The position numbers and the translations under genes are program-made. 64,000 nt of DNA from Cordilura impudica (taxonomy: Eukaryota > Arthropoda > Insecta > Diptera > Scathophagidae): the NCBI GenBank assembly GCA_963682025.1, contig OY821519.1, positions 109,743,764 to 109,807,763 on the forward strand. The letters are read 5' to 3'. Positions 33,285-45,134 of the stretch are shown piece by piece. Below the pieces are notes generated by a model. It did no database searches, was not told the origin of the DNA, and saw nothing but the letters and a program-made list of their open reading frames with translations. The stretch's first letter is position 1. Every line of letters starts with the position of its first letter.

Positions 33285-34590
33285 ACGGGTGATTTTTTTG
33301 AGGTTAGGATTTTCATGCATTAGTATTTGACAGATCACGTGGGATTTCAGACATGGTGTCAAAGAGAAAGATGCTCAGTATGCTTTGACATTTCATCATG
33401 AATAGACTTACTAACGAGCAACGCTTGCAAATCATTGAATTTTATTACCAAAATCAGTGTTCGGTTCGAAATGTGTTTCGCGCTTTACGTCCGATTTATG
33501 GTCTACATAATCGACCAAGTGAGCAAACAATTAATGCGATTGTGACCAAGTTTCGCACTCAGTTTACTTTATTGGACATTAAACCAACCACACGAATGCG
33601 TACAGTGCGTACAGAAGAGAATATTGCGTCTGTTTCTGAGAGTGTTACTGAAGACCGTGAAATGTCGATTCGTCGCCGTTCGCAGCAATTGGGTTTGTGT
33701 TATTCGACCACATGGAAGATTTTACGCAAAGATCTTGGTGTAAAACCGTATAAAATACAGCTCGTGCAAGAACTGAAGCCGAACGATCTGCCACAACGTC
33801 TAATTTTCAGTGAATGGGCCCTAGAAAAGTTGGCAGAAAATCCGCTTTTTTATCGACAAATTTTGTTCAGCGATGAGGCTCATTTCTGGTTGAATGGCTT
33901 CGTAAATAAGCAAAATTGCCGTATTTGGAGTGAAGAGCAACCAGAAGCCGTTCAAGAACTGCCCATGCATCCCGAAAAATGCACTGTTTGGTGTGGTTTG
34001 TACGCTGGTGGAATCATTGGACCGTATTTTTTCAAAGATGCTGTTGGACGCAACGTTACGGTGAATGGCGATCGCTATCGTTCGATGCTAACAAACTTTT
34101 TGTTGCCAAAAATGGAAGAACTGAACTTAGTTGACATGTGGTTTCAACAAGATGGCGCTACATGCCACACAGCTCGCGATTCTATGGCCATTTTGAGGGA
34201 AAACTTCGGAGAACAATTCATCTCAAGAAATGGACCGGTAAGTTGGCCACCAAGATCATGCGATTTGACGCCTTTAGACTATTTTTTGTGGGGCTACGTC
34301 AAGTCTAAAGTCTACAGAAATAAGCCAGCAACTATTCCAGCTTTGGAAGACAACATTTCCGAAGAAATTCGGGCTATTCCGGCCGAAATGTTCGAAAAAG
34401 TTGCCCAAAATTGGACTTTCCGAATGGACCACCTAAGACGCAGCCGCGGTCAACATTTAAATGAAATTATCTTCAAAAAGTAAATGTCATGGACCAATCT
34501 AACGTTTCAAATAAAGAACCGATGAGATTTTGCAAATTGTATGCGTTTTTTTTTAAAAAAAAGTTATCAAGCTCTTAAAAAATCACCCGT
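33285..34590 (+). mobile_element. Intact rosa-type (DD41D) mariner transposon
   Basis: 1306 bp. The inverted termini share ACGGGTGATTTTTT (right end as reverse complement), and TA sits on each side (33283-33284 and 34591-34592), the duplication used by Tc1/mariner. It interrupts Helitron copy C between TCTTTTGTTAAG and TATTAGTTATCAATG, which are nearly continuous in copy B as TCTTTTGACAAGTTCATTAG. The transposase frame is open from start to stop, so it looks recently active compared with everything around it. Confidence 0.9.
33398..34483 (+). CDS. mariner transposase, rosa/DD41D type, 361 aa, intact
   Basis: Cut-and-paste transposase that binds the element's inverted repeats and moves it into TA sites. 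Residues 1-110 form the DNA-binding half with two helix-turn-helix regions (LTNEQRLQIIEFYYQNQ; SIRRRSQQLGLCYSTTWKIL). The catalytic half has FSDEAHFWLNG (D159), WFQQDGATCHTA (D252) and CDLTPLDYFLWG (D294). Aligning to mariner, where the last D is the one in PxDY, gives 41 residues between D252 and D294, the DD41D spacing of the rosa family. The first ATG gives the N-terminus usual for the family. There is no frameshift or stop. The frame lies about 113 bp inside the left end and stops 107 bp before the right end. The protein is about the normal length, so it could be functional. Confidence 0.92.
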   Translation: MNRLTNEQRLQIIEFYYQNQCSVRNVFRALRPIYGLHNRPSEQTINAIVTKFRTQFTLLDIKPTTRMRTVRTEENIASVSESVTEDREMSIRRRSQQLGLCYSTTWKILRKDLGVKPYKIQLVQELKPNDLPQRLIFSEWALEKLAENPLFYRQILFSDEAHFWLNGFVNKQNCRIWSEEQPEAVQELPMHPEKCTVWCGLYAGGIIGPYFFKDAVGRNVTVNGDRYRSMLTNFLLPKMEELNLVDMWFQQDGATCHTARDSMAILRENFGEQFISRNGPVSWPPRSCDLTPLDYFLWGYVKSKVYRNKPATIPALEDNISEEIRAIPAEMFEKVAQNWTFRMDHLRRSRGQHLNEIIFKK

Positions 34591-35380
34591 TATATTAGTT
34601 ATCAATGTGCTTTGTCGTGGAAAACATATCGCCAAAATCAAAAATTCGCCAAAACCGAAAATTGCGATAAATAAAAATCGCCCAAAAAAATCTACAAAAT
34701 CAAAAATGGGCAAGATCAAAAATCGCTAAAAACTAAGTTTGGCAAATGATATTCTAAGTTAAAGGCCAATAGTTAAGTGTTGCCAGTTCTAATTTTGATA
34801 ATCAATCTTCTTCTCATGGGCAGCTACATGTACCTTGCTCCATGGTAGGAACGCCGAAAAATCTGATAATGGTTTTACCGAATGAAAGAACAAAAAAAAA
34901 TTTATATCAGCAAGTATTCAAATTAAAACATTTGTGCTAATAATCTATACTTACATAATAAAGAGGTAATATATGTTCGTTTGTTTGTTAGTTTGTAGGA
35001 GGTAATCTCCGTAATTACTCATCTGACCTTCCTGAAATTTTCGCAGTGTCTTGCTGCGGATATGGGAAGGGCTACAGGCTGTAATTTTTTAAATATTTTT
35101 AGCGGGCGTGGCACCTCCCATACAAAGTAAATTTTAAATATCATATATATTAATATGATAGAGAAAGCTTTTCAAATTTCTTTCAGGTCATCTATTATTA
35201 ACGTGAGTAGTCAGACAAAAAAATGGGTGGGATTGGACAAATGCGCGTGGCACCCCTACACAAACTTAATATTAAATGTGATATATCTGAATTAACGTAT
35301 TAGTGAGAGCTTTGGGACTTTGCGTGAGCCCTCTCATAACGATTCGAGGGGGGAGGAGGGCGCCCCCGGGTTACATCTAG

Positions 35381-36143
35381 TATTATATAATATTCTAACG
35401 CATAAAAAAAAGTTAGTAATAAAACTCTTTCTTTCCTTATGCATATGAGTTTTTAATCCCTCCGTGGTTGTGCGTGAGTATTTAAAAACTAAAATTTAAA
35501 TTAAAGGCGTGGAATCAGCGACGAGCATGGTGAATGATTTCACCAACAACTTAAGCCCCTGTTGCAACGTTATCAGGGATTATGGAAAGAAAATATGCTG
35601 GAATATTTTATTTGGAACCTTATAAAATAATTAAAATCTGAAGCCCACAGTAGATAAAATAAAAGTCGAAATCATTTTAGATCATTTATTTAACATTGCA
35701 AAATTTATTTAATAAAAACAACCAAATTAAATTTAAAAAAATGCAGGTAGCTTCTCTCTATTAAGAATAAAATCAACATTTAGATTTTATTGAGATTTTC
35801 AATGAGTATGGCCCGTTTTATTTGCAGTGTATGTGGCTTTCTGATTTAGCAATAAAAAATGTCATATTTTGCCATTTCCGATTTTTTATGAATTTTTAAA
35901 AAATAAAAATATTTAATTTTGTGGAATTTTTTTTTATCATTTCATTCCGAATAATTCCGAAACTGTTGAATATATAAAAATATAATCTATACAGTACTTA
36001 AACCTAATTAAAATTAAAATTTTTGTGTACTTTTAACAACAAAATTGGTCAATAAGATTAAAATTTAAAAAAAAAATTTACAAATTTTATCCATAAATGT
36101 CGACTGTTTTTGTTGTTAGTGGACCATAACCCATCAAAAAAAC
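35381..36143. other. Unassigned spacer, 0.76 kb
   Basis: AT-rich, no recognisable gene or repeat. Confidence 0.4.
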
Positions 36144-36829
36144 AAGTACGGAAATTATAGTTGGTCTAGACCGACTATACGACACCCCATACCAGGCATT
36201 TAGAGGCCTTAGGCCCAACTAATTAGATATAGAAAATAAGCATAAAACAACTTTGAGTGGCATTGTTATTAATTTATTGCCTTCGGATATGAAAATGTTC
36301 ATATGGGGACTAGGTCGAAAAATGGCCCGATCCTGCTCATATTTCGTAAAGTCACTTATTTTTTGCAAAAACATATACAAACCAAATTTGAGATAAATCT
36401 GTGCAACATTTTTGTTTTGTGACAGATTTAAGTGAAGATCGGTAATCAGCTTCATATGGGGGCTATGACTAAGAATTGTCCTATAGGGTTTTTTTTGGCT
36501 ACTGATAAATGGATGTGCTAAACATACCCAATTCCAATTTTACGGAGATCTATAGGATAATTCGGATATTATGCCAATTTGAGTCGGTCTTATAAGAAGT
36601 TTGTATACTAAACTTCATCAAAATATATTCTTAATTTCGAACTGTAGTTTAATTAAAAAATTCGTTCATCTGGACACATAGACGGACATCACTAAATCGA
36701 CTCAAAAAGTGATTCTGAGTCGATCGGTATAAGAAAAGATGGGTGGCCTAATTCAAATATTTTTGGTAGTCCGTCAAACATTAGTACAAAGTCATTATAT
36801 CCTGACAACATAGTGGCATAGGGTATAAA
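36144..36829 (-). mobile_element. DINE-like element, slightly shortened
   Basis: Opens ACAAGTACGGAAATTATAGT with a palindrome (one mismatch) and ends ACATAGTGGCATAGGGTATA. The microsatellite is reduced to one GGAC unit and several internal words are deleted, giving about 690 bp. Confidence 0.8.
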
Positions 36830-38449
36830 TATAGTGTTTATTAGGTGCCATAAAAAAATTTTAATTTTGCTCCATGGTGTAATCGAAAAAACTCATTTAG
36901 TGTTATATCGTACCACAATATGTCAATTGCGTATTCCAAACTTTTCTACTAATATTCTCAAATAACAAAATAAATAAAATTTTTAAAAATAATTTATTTT
37001 GATGCGATGTAAATGTGTGTATATTAAATTTATTTTGATGAAATGTATATGTGTGTGTATGTGTGCATGTGAAATAAGTTTATGGTCGTTACAGTACATC
37101 AAGCATAAGTTATGCTAATAATCGATTAAATTTGTGCAAAAAACAATGTCAACTTTGATTTAAGGCAATTTTTTAACACATGAATGTCAATTCAGTGATC
37201 TCAAAATTATGAACAATTACAACAAAAATTATTACAATGTAATATTGTTGACAATTTCGTAGAATTTTTAAAAATATTTGTGGTTAAGGTTTAAAAGAGA
37301 AATTTAACACGCACTATAATTAGTGTCTCGAGAGGTTAATATTTCAGATTTTTTTGGTAATGATAATGTTGTTTATCTCCACCTAAAAGCAAAAACCAAA
37401 CATATGTAAATATGTGTAAAGTCGTCCGTCAGTAATATTTTACCTATTATATTATTGATTGAACATCTTTGAGATGTGGTTAAAGTATTAACGTATTTTA
37501 TAGATTTCTTTACACTTTCCTAACAGTAGTTCATATCTTATAAAATTAATCAATAGACAAGAAATAACATTGTTGAAATTTTCACTTAATGACGAAACCT
37601 AATTAAAATGATTCGCTTTGTCACATCACATACTACATACATACAAACCTATATCGTATATTAAATTTATGCTACGTTATACGCAACGTATCTTATTTAG
37701 GGTTCAACCGTACACATTATTTTTTATAGAGAATTTGACATTTAAATCTATTGAATTTAGCTATGTGTGCATATTGTTATGTACTACATAGTCATATATT
37801 ATATTTTATGTGCCTGAAAAGAAATCAAATTTCGTTAAATTTTGATTTCACATTACCGTAGGGGTGAAATTTTTGGTTTTTGTAATAATACTCAAAAAAG
37901 AAGTGTAGACAAAAACTAAACTTAAAAATTGCCAAAGTTTGACTTGCATGATTTATCTATTATTTTACATCATTTTATTTTTTTTATAAATTTAAAGTTT
38001 TTTTTTGCGGTTTTTGTTGTTTTCGTTGTTATTCCTGTAGTTATAACCATAAAAGTTGACTTTCAATCTCTATATACAGTTTTAACAGGGAGATTTCATT
38101 CAATGGTGTAAATATTAAAGGTAAATGAAAGCGCTTGATAAAACAACATACACACCTAACAAACTCATATAACAGCATGAAATTTTGTAGAAACAGTTAT
38201 AAAACTTAATGATTTTTCTAACTTAACTGCTTCGTACATTGTGCTGAATATTTTATGGTAACTTAGAAGTACGTATACATATAACCGTTAAAATATAAAA
38301 TAGTATAAGCGATGTTTTCTAATATAACTGTTTTCTAATATATATATATATATAATATATAGCGCAGTTTTCTAATATAACTGTCATATCTTAGAAAACT
38401 TGTCGATTCCAAAATAAAAATATTTTGTCTTCTGATCAATAAGAATTTA
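36830..38449. other. Unassigned AT-rich region, 1.6 kb
   Basis: No gene or complete element. It holds AT-rich words and a short TATATA run at about 38339-38361. Like 9486-11983, it may be host unique sequence. Confidence 0.4.
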
Positions 38450-38850
38450 AAATGTCAGTCAATGCATTTGAGCGTCGTAGAATTGTTTTAAAATTTTTGA
38501 AGAAAATCTGTCCGCAATACGTAAATATGTGTTGGCTGAGGAGTGTTGCTTTACCGTTGAAGTCAGCAAGTGACAGTCAATTTTTTTAAGTCTTCCAGTC
38601 AGGGAGCAGCAGATAAAATCTCAATATATTTATAAGACGTAGTACCCAAAAAGGTTTTATTAAGTGAACGTGGATTAGCCGTAATTTTAAAAAGTATTCA
38701 AAAATATATAGAAGATTACCATAGGCGAGACAAAATAATTTTTTGGACCAATTTAGGGGCCACATTGCGCCGACGATACATTTGAAAACTTAAAAAATTA
38801 AAAAATTTAACTCTTGCCAAACTAAGTCCACCCCACAAGAGCGATTGAAA
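38450..38850 (+). pseudogene. Possible Tc1/mariner transposase relic
   Basis: Read across frames, pieces resemble the catalytic half of Tc1/IS630 transposases: SIQKYIEDYHRRDKIIFWTN (about 38690-38750), where the family has a W/D-rich strand, then LKKLKNLTLAKLSPP (about 38785-38830) and a RLKLFG ending. Stops and frame changes occur throughout. The resemblance is weak and could be chance. Confidence 0.3.
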
Positions 38851-38863
38851 CTTTTTGGGTACA

Positions 38864-39191
38864 TCTATAATATTAATAGGCTAGGCGATTTCTTGTGATT
38901 GATGTTTTGTTCTACCGTTTTATCCCGATTTTGACCAAACGTATATTATTTGAACGGTATTTATTTTGAGTAAATTGCATTTAAAGTTGCTACTAACACA
39001 CATAAAATTATACAATGCTATGTGGGTGTTTATTAAAATTGTTAATATGTTTTGAATAAAAATGAGTTTGTTTTCTGTGTTGATTTGTGAATTGGTTATA
39101 ATTGATTAGCATACTTTTAAGGTCTTCATTTAATGAAAAAACAAAATTTCCTAGAATTTGCGTTCGAATTTCGAGGGTTGGAATCTGCTAG
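38864..39191 (+). mobile_element. Short Helitron (group 2)
   Basis: Head TCTATAATATTAATAGGCTA after an A, body TGTGTTGATTTGTGAATTGG, end GAATTTCGAGGGTTGGAATC then TGCTAG before T. At 328 bp it is one of the best preserved copies. Confidence 0.78.
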
Positions 39192-39359
39192 TCTTAAGAG
39201 AATGACATACATATAGTTAGAAACAGCTACCATTCAAAAAATATTTGCTGTACAAATTGAAATACGTTAAAAAGAGCTTAAATAATTAATGAAAGGCATA
39301 TCAAAAAATCATACCAAAAGTTCCGTAAAAAGTTCGGAAAGTAAAGCCAAGTGGATTTT

Positions 39360-40160
39360 TTATACCCTATACCACTATGTGGTTTGGGTATAATGACTTT
39401 GTGCTACTGTTTCTAACTACCAAAAATATTTGACCTAGACCCATCTTTTATTATACCGACCGAATCAGAATCACTATCTGATTCGATTTAACGATGTCCG
39501 TCCGTCCGTCCGTCCGTCTGTGTGTCCATGTAAACCTTGTAATCAAACTGCAGGTCGCAAATATGAATATATTTTGATGAAATTTGGTATATAAGCTTGC
39601 ATCGGCCATATGATGAACGCTGTTGAAAGTAGTGAGAAGCGGTTCATGTTCAGACCTAGGCCCCATACAAATGACCCCTATGAAATCGACATAAATTGCC
39701 ATGAGACCCAAATTGTCATATAGATCTTACTCAAATTGGGTTTGTATGCGTTTATTACATCCAATAATGAGTAGTAGAAAAATTATCCCTATGGGACAAC
39801 TCTTAGTCATAGGCCCCATATAGAACTGCTTCCCGATCTTCTCTTAAATCTATCGAACAACAAAAATATTGCACTGATTCTTCTCAAATTTTGTTGGTAT
39901 ATATTTTTTAAAATACAAGAGACTTTACCAAACATGACCAGGATTGGTCCATTTTTGGGCCTAGTCCCCATATAGATATAGCATCCGATATGAACTTTGT
40001 CATATCTGCAGTCAAAAAAAATAATAAAAATCCCACTCAAATTTGGTTTATGCTTATTTTCTATATCCAGTTAGTTGGGTCTAAGAAATAGGGTCTCTAA
40101 ACGCATGGTATAGGGTACAGTATAGTCGGTCTAGACCGCCTAAAATTTTTTTACTTGTTT
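39360..40160 (+). mobile_element. DINE-like element, full length
   Basis: Starts with TTTATACCCTATACCACTAT (GTGG follows), a TCCG/GTCC tract (about 39496-39520) and ends in the palindrome region AGTCGGTCTAGACCGCCTAA then TTTTACTTGTT. Orientation is opposite to most copies in the window. Confidence 0.85.
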
Positions 40161-40717
40161 TTACTTATTTTTTTTTTTTTTTTTTTTTTTTTTTTGGGAA
40201 AATGATTCTTATTTTGTTTATTATATTTAAATTTTTCCATATTTCTATCCTATCGATTGCATCAACGATATCATTCCTCTCCCTTGCATATAAGGACATA
40301 TTGCCTTTTGTTTCAATTGGAAATTATGCCTGATTTTCACTGTCTTTGTAGCCCCCACTGAAATTGTTCGCTCTAAATTTTTTTGAATATATTATACCAG
40401 AAATGTACATAGTTTTGGTATAATTTGGACATTTTGAACAAAGGGCCTACAAGCCCCAATTCCATATGTGCTCGAGGGTCAAAATGTTCTAAAAAAAATT
40501 ATTCACCGATCAATTTTATGGAACAAATGTCAATGTAGAATTTTAATCAAAAAACCCGTTAAACCAAAGTTTTTTCGAAAAAAAAAATTTTCAAACCGCA
40601 ATATCGAGAAGTTCCGTCTTAGATCCCTAAATGTTTATTACATACTTACCAAGTACACGTAATTCTAATTTACACGGTCTGATTTTAAACGGTTTTGATT
40701 TAACATGGTTTGAAAAT
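40161..40717. other. Unassigned spacer with poly(T)
   Basis: Begins with a T run of about 27 (40168-40195). TTATGCCTGATTTTCACTGT at about 40326 resembles the left end of the MITE at 31047, but no matching right end follows. Nothing else recognised. Confidence 0.4.
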
Positions 40718-40950
40718 GAAACAAGTAAGAAAATAATAGTCGGTCTAGAAAGGCTATACGATACCCTACACCATGGCATATATACATATCTCTTCGGTCC
40801 AACTAATTGGCTATAGAAACTAAGCGTATACCAAATTTGAGTGGCATTGTTATTATTTTTTTTTGGCTTCAGATATGAAAAAGTTCATATCGGTTGCTAT
40901 ATTTATGTGGGAACTAGGTCGAAAAATGGACCGATCCTGACCATATTTGG

Positions 40951-41938
40951 TTTTCACAGTGTAACACAATTCCAGGCATAATATTGGATAGAGAAAGAAT
41001 TGAGTTTGTGTCTCACTATAGAACTTTGGGAATTTATATTGATAGAAATTTAAATTTTGATTTTCATGTAAACCATGTGATTCTCAGAGTTAATTTTGTG
41101 TTAAAACGTCTTTATAATGTAGGACTATATCTGCCACACGATGTGAGGAAAAGAGTTGCTTTGGCTTTGTGTCTGCCTTTATTTTTGTATGGATTATTAA
41201 TTTATTCCGGTATGTCGCAACACAATTTTTTGAAGCTTGAGCAATGTTTTAATAGGGTGATTCATTATATTTTTGGACTTCGCTATAGGAATCATACACA
41301 TATGACGTCTTATGCAATGAATATCCTTGGATGTGATTTTAAAAGTTTTATTGATCTTAGGATAATGATTAAATTTTATAAAATTTTTATATATGGAAAT
41401 TCCAGAAAAGTTTAGTTTCTGTCATTCGGCAAGGACACATTCCCTTCTTGTTCCAAGATATTCATCACTCATTATGAGTCGTTCATTTGTTGTAAGAGTG
41501 ATAAGGCTTTGGAATTCTTCGTTGCCGTATAAGAAACGTAAGTTTTCTAGGTCAATTTCTGGATTTAAAAAGGTTTTATTGGAATATTTAGAATAATAAC
41601 TAATTAATTAAATAAAAAAACTAACTAGTAAAATATAAAAAAAGTAGAAGTTCTGTTACCAATGATTTACCGCGGTTTCTAATTAGTCTTGTTCTCAGTG
41701 CTTGTGCAAAATAGGGGGGTTTTTGTAACAATATATATACATTTTTTTTTTATTAATTATTTTATTCAGAAGCTTTAAGCTTTTAAGTTATGGAAAATGT
41801 AATTATTTAAAATTGAATTGTAATAGTAATAAGTTTTGTGTTGTTTTTTATTTTACTGCCATATGTATTTTCTGGATTAATTAGGCCCAAAGGGCTTGTA
41901 ATCTATTATGAACAAATAAATGAAGTAAAATAAAGAAA
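40951..41938 (+). mobile_element. 5'-truncated LINE-C inside a DINE
   Basis: About 990 bp: the thumb/C-terminal part of an RT, a 3'UTR, and a tail of AATAAA-like repeats (ACAAATAAATGAAGTAAAAT, AAAGAAA). No clear target duplication is seen at the junctions. The family differs from LINE-A, B and E in its C-terminal sequence. Confidence 0.8.
40984..41596 (+). pseudogene. LINE-C reverse transcriptase C-terminal fragment
   Basis: A 143-codon frame (40984-41415) reads YRTLGIYIDRNLNFDFHVN followed by an LCLPLFLYGLLIYSGM block and NRVIHYIFGLRYRNH, the thumb region that follows the YADD palm in LINE RTs. It continues after a one-base frame change in 41393-41596, with RSFVVRVIRLWNSSLP and KRKFSRSISGFKKVLLEYL, the typical end of such proteins. 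Catalytic motifs are upstream of the truncation and absent. Confidence 0.8.
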
Positions 41939-42465
41939 TAAAGTAACTTATATATTGAAATAATATATATAAACCAAATTTGAAAAAAGTTTGTCGAATA
42001 TTTTTGTTTTTCGATAGATTTAAGTGAAGATTGGGAAGCAGTTTATTTTGGGCCCTATGACTAAGAATTGTCCTATAGGGATTATTTTTGAACTACTGAT
42101 TAATGGATATAATAAACACATTCAAACCCAATTTGACTGAGATCTACTATATATGATAATTTGGATTTTATGACAATTTATGTCGATTTCATAGGGGTCA
42201 TTTGTATGGGGACTAGATCTGAGAAAAGTGTATATACAAAATTTCATCAAAATATATTTATATTTGTGACCTTAGTATGGTTTCAAGGTTTACATGGACA
42301 CACAGACGGATGGACGGACACTCGGACAGACTGGCGGACGGATATCGCTAAATCGACTCTGAAAGTGGTTCAGAGTCGATCGGTATAATAAAATATGCGT
42401 CAAATATTTTTGTTAGTTAGAAACAGCAGCACAAAGCACCCAAACCACATAGTGGTATAAAAAAT

Positions 42466-42769
42466 TTTAAATTTTTTTACACGATTTTGTTTAGCAGGCT
42501 TCAAAATCTTTTGTGCTTAATTTTTTTCGTTTTTTTTCTCAAATTAAATTTTTGCGAAGTATGTTCATATCACAAATTTAGGTGAATTCCCTTTTTGTGA
42601 ATACAAGCAGATTTACTTGGCAGAGCAATTGAAATGTCTTAATATTTTGTGAATTATCAATGCAATCAGGCGTGTTTGGTAAAGAAATTTAGGTTACATT
42701 AAATCTAATTTTAACGCATTAGTATAAAAGGTACACAAAAAATATTTTATATTCATTCAGTTATTTATA
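42466..42769. other. Unassigned spacer
   Basis: Nothing recognised in these 304 bases. Confidence 0.4.
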
Positions 42770-43169
42770 TCTATATATTAATACATGAAGGTAAATTTTT
42801 AGTTTCCTTTTTAAGAAATATGCGGATACGGAGGAGTGTGAAAATTGGCATAGTTATAGTTCATATGGAGGAGAAGATGAGAATGATAAAATTTATGTTT
42901 AATCTGTCTTAAAAATATATTGAACTAAATAAAATAAAATATTTATAATAATTCGTTACACTTTGTTAATGTGAATGATTTAAATTATATATCAGACGCT
43001 CTGTGTTGAATTGTGAATTGCTAAAATTCATTAACATACCATTAGGCTTATATAGATATTCGTAAATTTTTTATATATAGATTGAAAAAACTTTCAAAGA
43101 CAAAAATAGAACGAAAATATATTATATCCTAGAATTTGCACTCAAATTTCGAGTGCTGGGCTATACTAG
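42770..43169 (+). mobile_element. Short Helitron (group 2), long-head variant
   Basis: Head TCTATATATTAATACATGAA after an A, then ATGCGGATACGGAGGAGTG as in the 9117 copy, the TGTGTTGAATTGTGAATTGC body word, hairpin CACTCAAATTTCGAGTG and the end GGGCTATACTAG before T. Complete at 400 bp. Confidence 0.78.
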
Positions 43170-43399
43170 TTTTTTTTAATTTTGTTAAATATTTTATGTG
43201 TCCCTAAAAGAAAATGTCGAAAACTACAAATACAAAACTAAAACGTAAAGCCATTTCTTTGGAAACCAAAATTTAAATATTAGAACACCTTCGAAATGGA
43301 GAAGACTCAACATTTCTTGGCAAATTTCGGTTTAAACGAAGCCACAGTAAGAACTATAAAAAAATTAAATTTCAATAAGGCAATCGGTTATATTATTAT

Positions 43400-44300
43400 T
43401 ATTAATTTTTATTAATGAAAATCCTAATGTAACAAGATTTAAAATCTTATAAAACAACATTAGTCATAACAAATTAATTTTCAATAGGAAGAATGTATGT
43501 AAGTTTAATTTATAATTAAAATTAGAAGAATAATATAAAATAAAATATAATATAAAATATATAAAAAATAAAATAAAAATATAAAAATAAAGTGTAAAAA
43601 TATCCTGCACAGCAGGTAAAAATTATATAGAAATTAAAATTAAATTAACTAAAGAAATTAAAATGAAGTATTAAAAATCAATTGAGAAAAAGTTTAAATA
43701 GTTCTTTCTTAAATGATGTTGTATTTGATATTTTGTGAAGTTGATTATTTAAAGTATGTAACGAGTTCCAAAGACGTATGCCATTTACAAAAAAGTGTCT
43801 TTCGGATATTAGTCTATTGTACAATATTGGTACAAGACAGTTATTACTGTTAGATCTTGTAAATAGTAATCGCTCGAAAAGGAAAACAGGTTCTTTAGTG
43901 AAAATAATTTTATGAACCATAAGTAAAGTTCTAAATTTAAGATAGTCTTCAAATGAAATGCCATAAATTTTATTTAGAAAAGCGGAGATACTATCATATT
44001 TGCGTAAACCATAAACATATCTAACTACACTTTTAAAGACGCGTGTAAGTTTACCTATGTCTGCACTATCACAACCTGACAACAATTCACAACCATATAA
44101 AAGCGTAGGTAAGATAAACGATTTGCAAGAACAAATCTAATTTTCTGCGGTGTGAAGTACTGAGAAGACCAAAGACTACGGAGAATACTATAAACTTTTC
44201 CAGAAGCTTTGTTAGTTTGATCATTCCACGTTAGGGTATTATTAAAAATCATTCCAAGGTTTTTAGCATTCGCAACGTGGGCGATATCCACTCCATTAAT
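43400..44300 (-). mobile_element. LINE-D, 5'-truncated, same family as LINE-A
   Basis: On the minus strand it starts with the RT thumb (VANAKNLGMIFNNTLTWND, 44220-44285), continues after a frame change near 44100 as a 135-codon frame with VVRYVYGLRKYDSISAFLNK, and ends in an A/ATT-rich tail near 43400. LINE-A at 1400-2142 has the same blocks (AKNLGVIFNNTLTWSDHVN; YVFGLRRFDSISSYSKK). TTATAT at both junctions may be a short target duplication, but it is too simple to trust. Confidence 0.82.
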
Positions 44301-45134
44301 ACTCCATTATATCTGGAAAGAAACTATCTGTTAAGTCTTCGCAATACACTAAAGATGCTACTAAAGAAATAAATAAAAAAGAACTCATAATATGGCTTGA
44401 GGACAATGCACAAAAACGGATTCCCGTAGACGAAATATCAAACAGCAAGCATTAAGGTTTTATAAAATGATAAAAGACGAACAACCGTCTACCTCTACAC
44501 AATCAACTTCTGTGAGAACTACCTATTTTCTGCAAGAACAGGATGGTTGACAGGATTTCTCCAAAGGCAAGCGCTTCATAACATAAAAATCAAATCAAAT
44601 GCCTCGAGCAATGAAAGGTGTCGATTTTGAAAAATTGACAGTCAAATGGATGGCCAATAAAAAAGCATGGGTGGCAACTACAGTTTTCACAGAATGGTTC
44701 ATTAAATATTTTGTGCCAGAAACTAGAAAATATATGAATGAAAAAGGCTTAGAGTTTAAAGCTCTTCTGTTGGTAGGCAATGCATCCTCAGTTGGAACAT
44801 GAAAATGTATAAGTTTTGTTCCTGCCACCGAAAACCACATCCATAATCTAACCAGTGGACCAAAGAATTATCGCAACATTTAAAACTACATCAAACGAAC
44901 ATTCCAATACATTTTGGACACTTTGGATAAGGATAAAACTCTTACAGTGATGATGCCTGAAAAAAGTTTTCTATTAGAGATTGCGGAACACATGCTGCTT
45001 GAGCATTATCAGATTTACGACCATCAACCTTAAACGCATGTTGGAGAGCAATTTGGCCAGAATGTGTTAAAAGTAAAAATCATGTAGATCCAAATACAAA
45101 TGAATATCCCAATAAAATTATTTTGGCACATACA

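Larger units (their letters stand above)
32396..35380 (+). mobile_element. Composite non-autonomous Helitron, copy C, carrying a mariner
   Basis: Starts TCTATACTAATATTATAAAG after an A; ends GGGTTACATCTAG before a T. The internal second head (TCTATACTTACATAATAAAG) is at about 34942. Without the mariner (33285-34590) the element is about 1.68 kb, somewhat shorter than A, B and D because part of the tandem array is missing. Its terminal hairpin is decayed (GGGCGCCCCCGGG replaces the GTGTAGCGAAGCACAC stem), so this copy may no longer be mobile. Confidence 0.84.
40718..42465 (-). mobile_element. DINE-like element split by LINE-C
   Basis: The left part opens ACAAGTAAGAAAATAATAGT and runs to CTGACCATATTTGG at 40950. 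The family text resumes at 41939 with TAAAGTAACTTATATATTGA and goes through a GGAC-type tract (about 42305-42340) to the CCACATAGTGGTATAAAA end. The two parts join without loss (other copies read TTTGGTAAAGTCACTTAT), so the LINE entered between TTTGG and TAAAG. Confidence 0.82.

Noticed and set aside
37929..38111. Hydrophobic 60-codon frame as a small membrane protein
   Set aside because: T-rich sequence gives F/V/I-rich frames by chance; no start context, homology or neighbouring gene.
40326..40345. TTATGCCTGATTTTCACTGT as a second copy of the 275-bp MITE
   Set aside because: Only the left end matches; no right end follows within several hundred bases.
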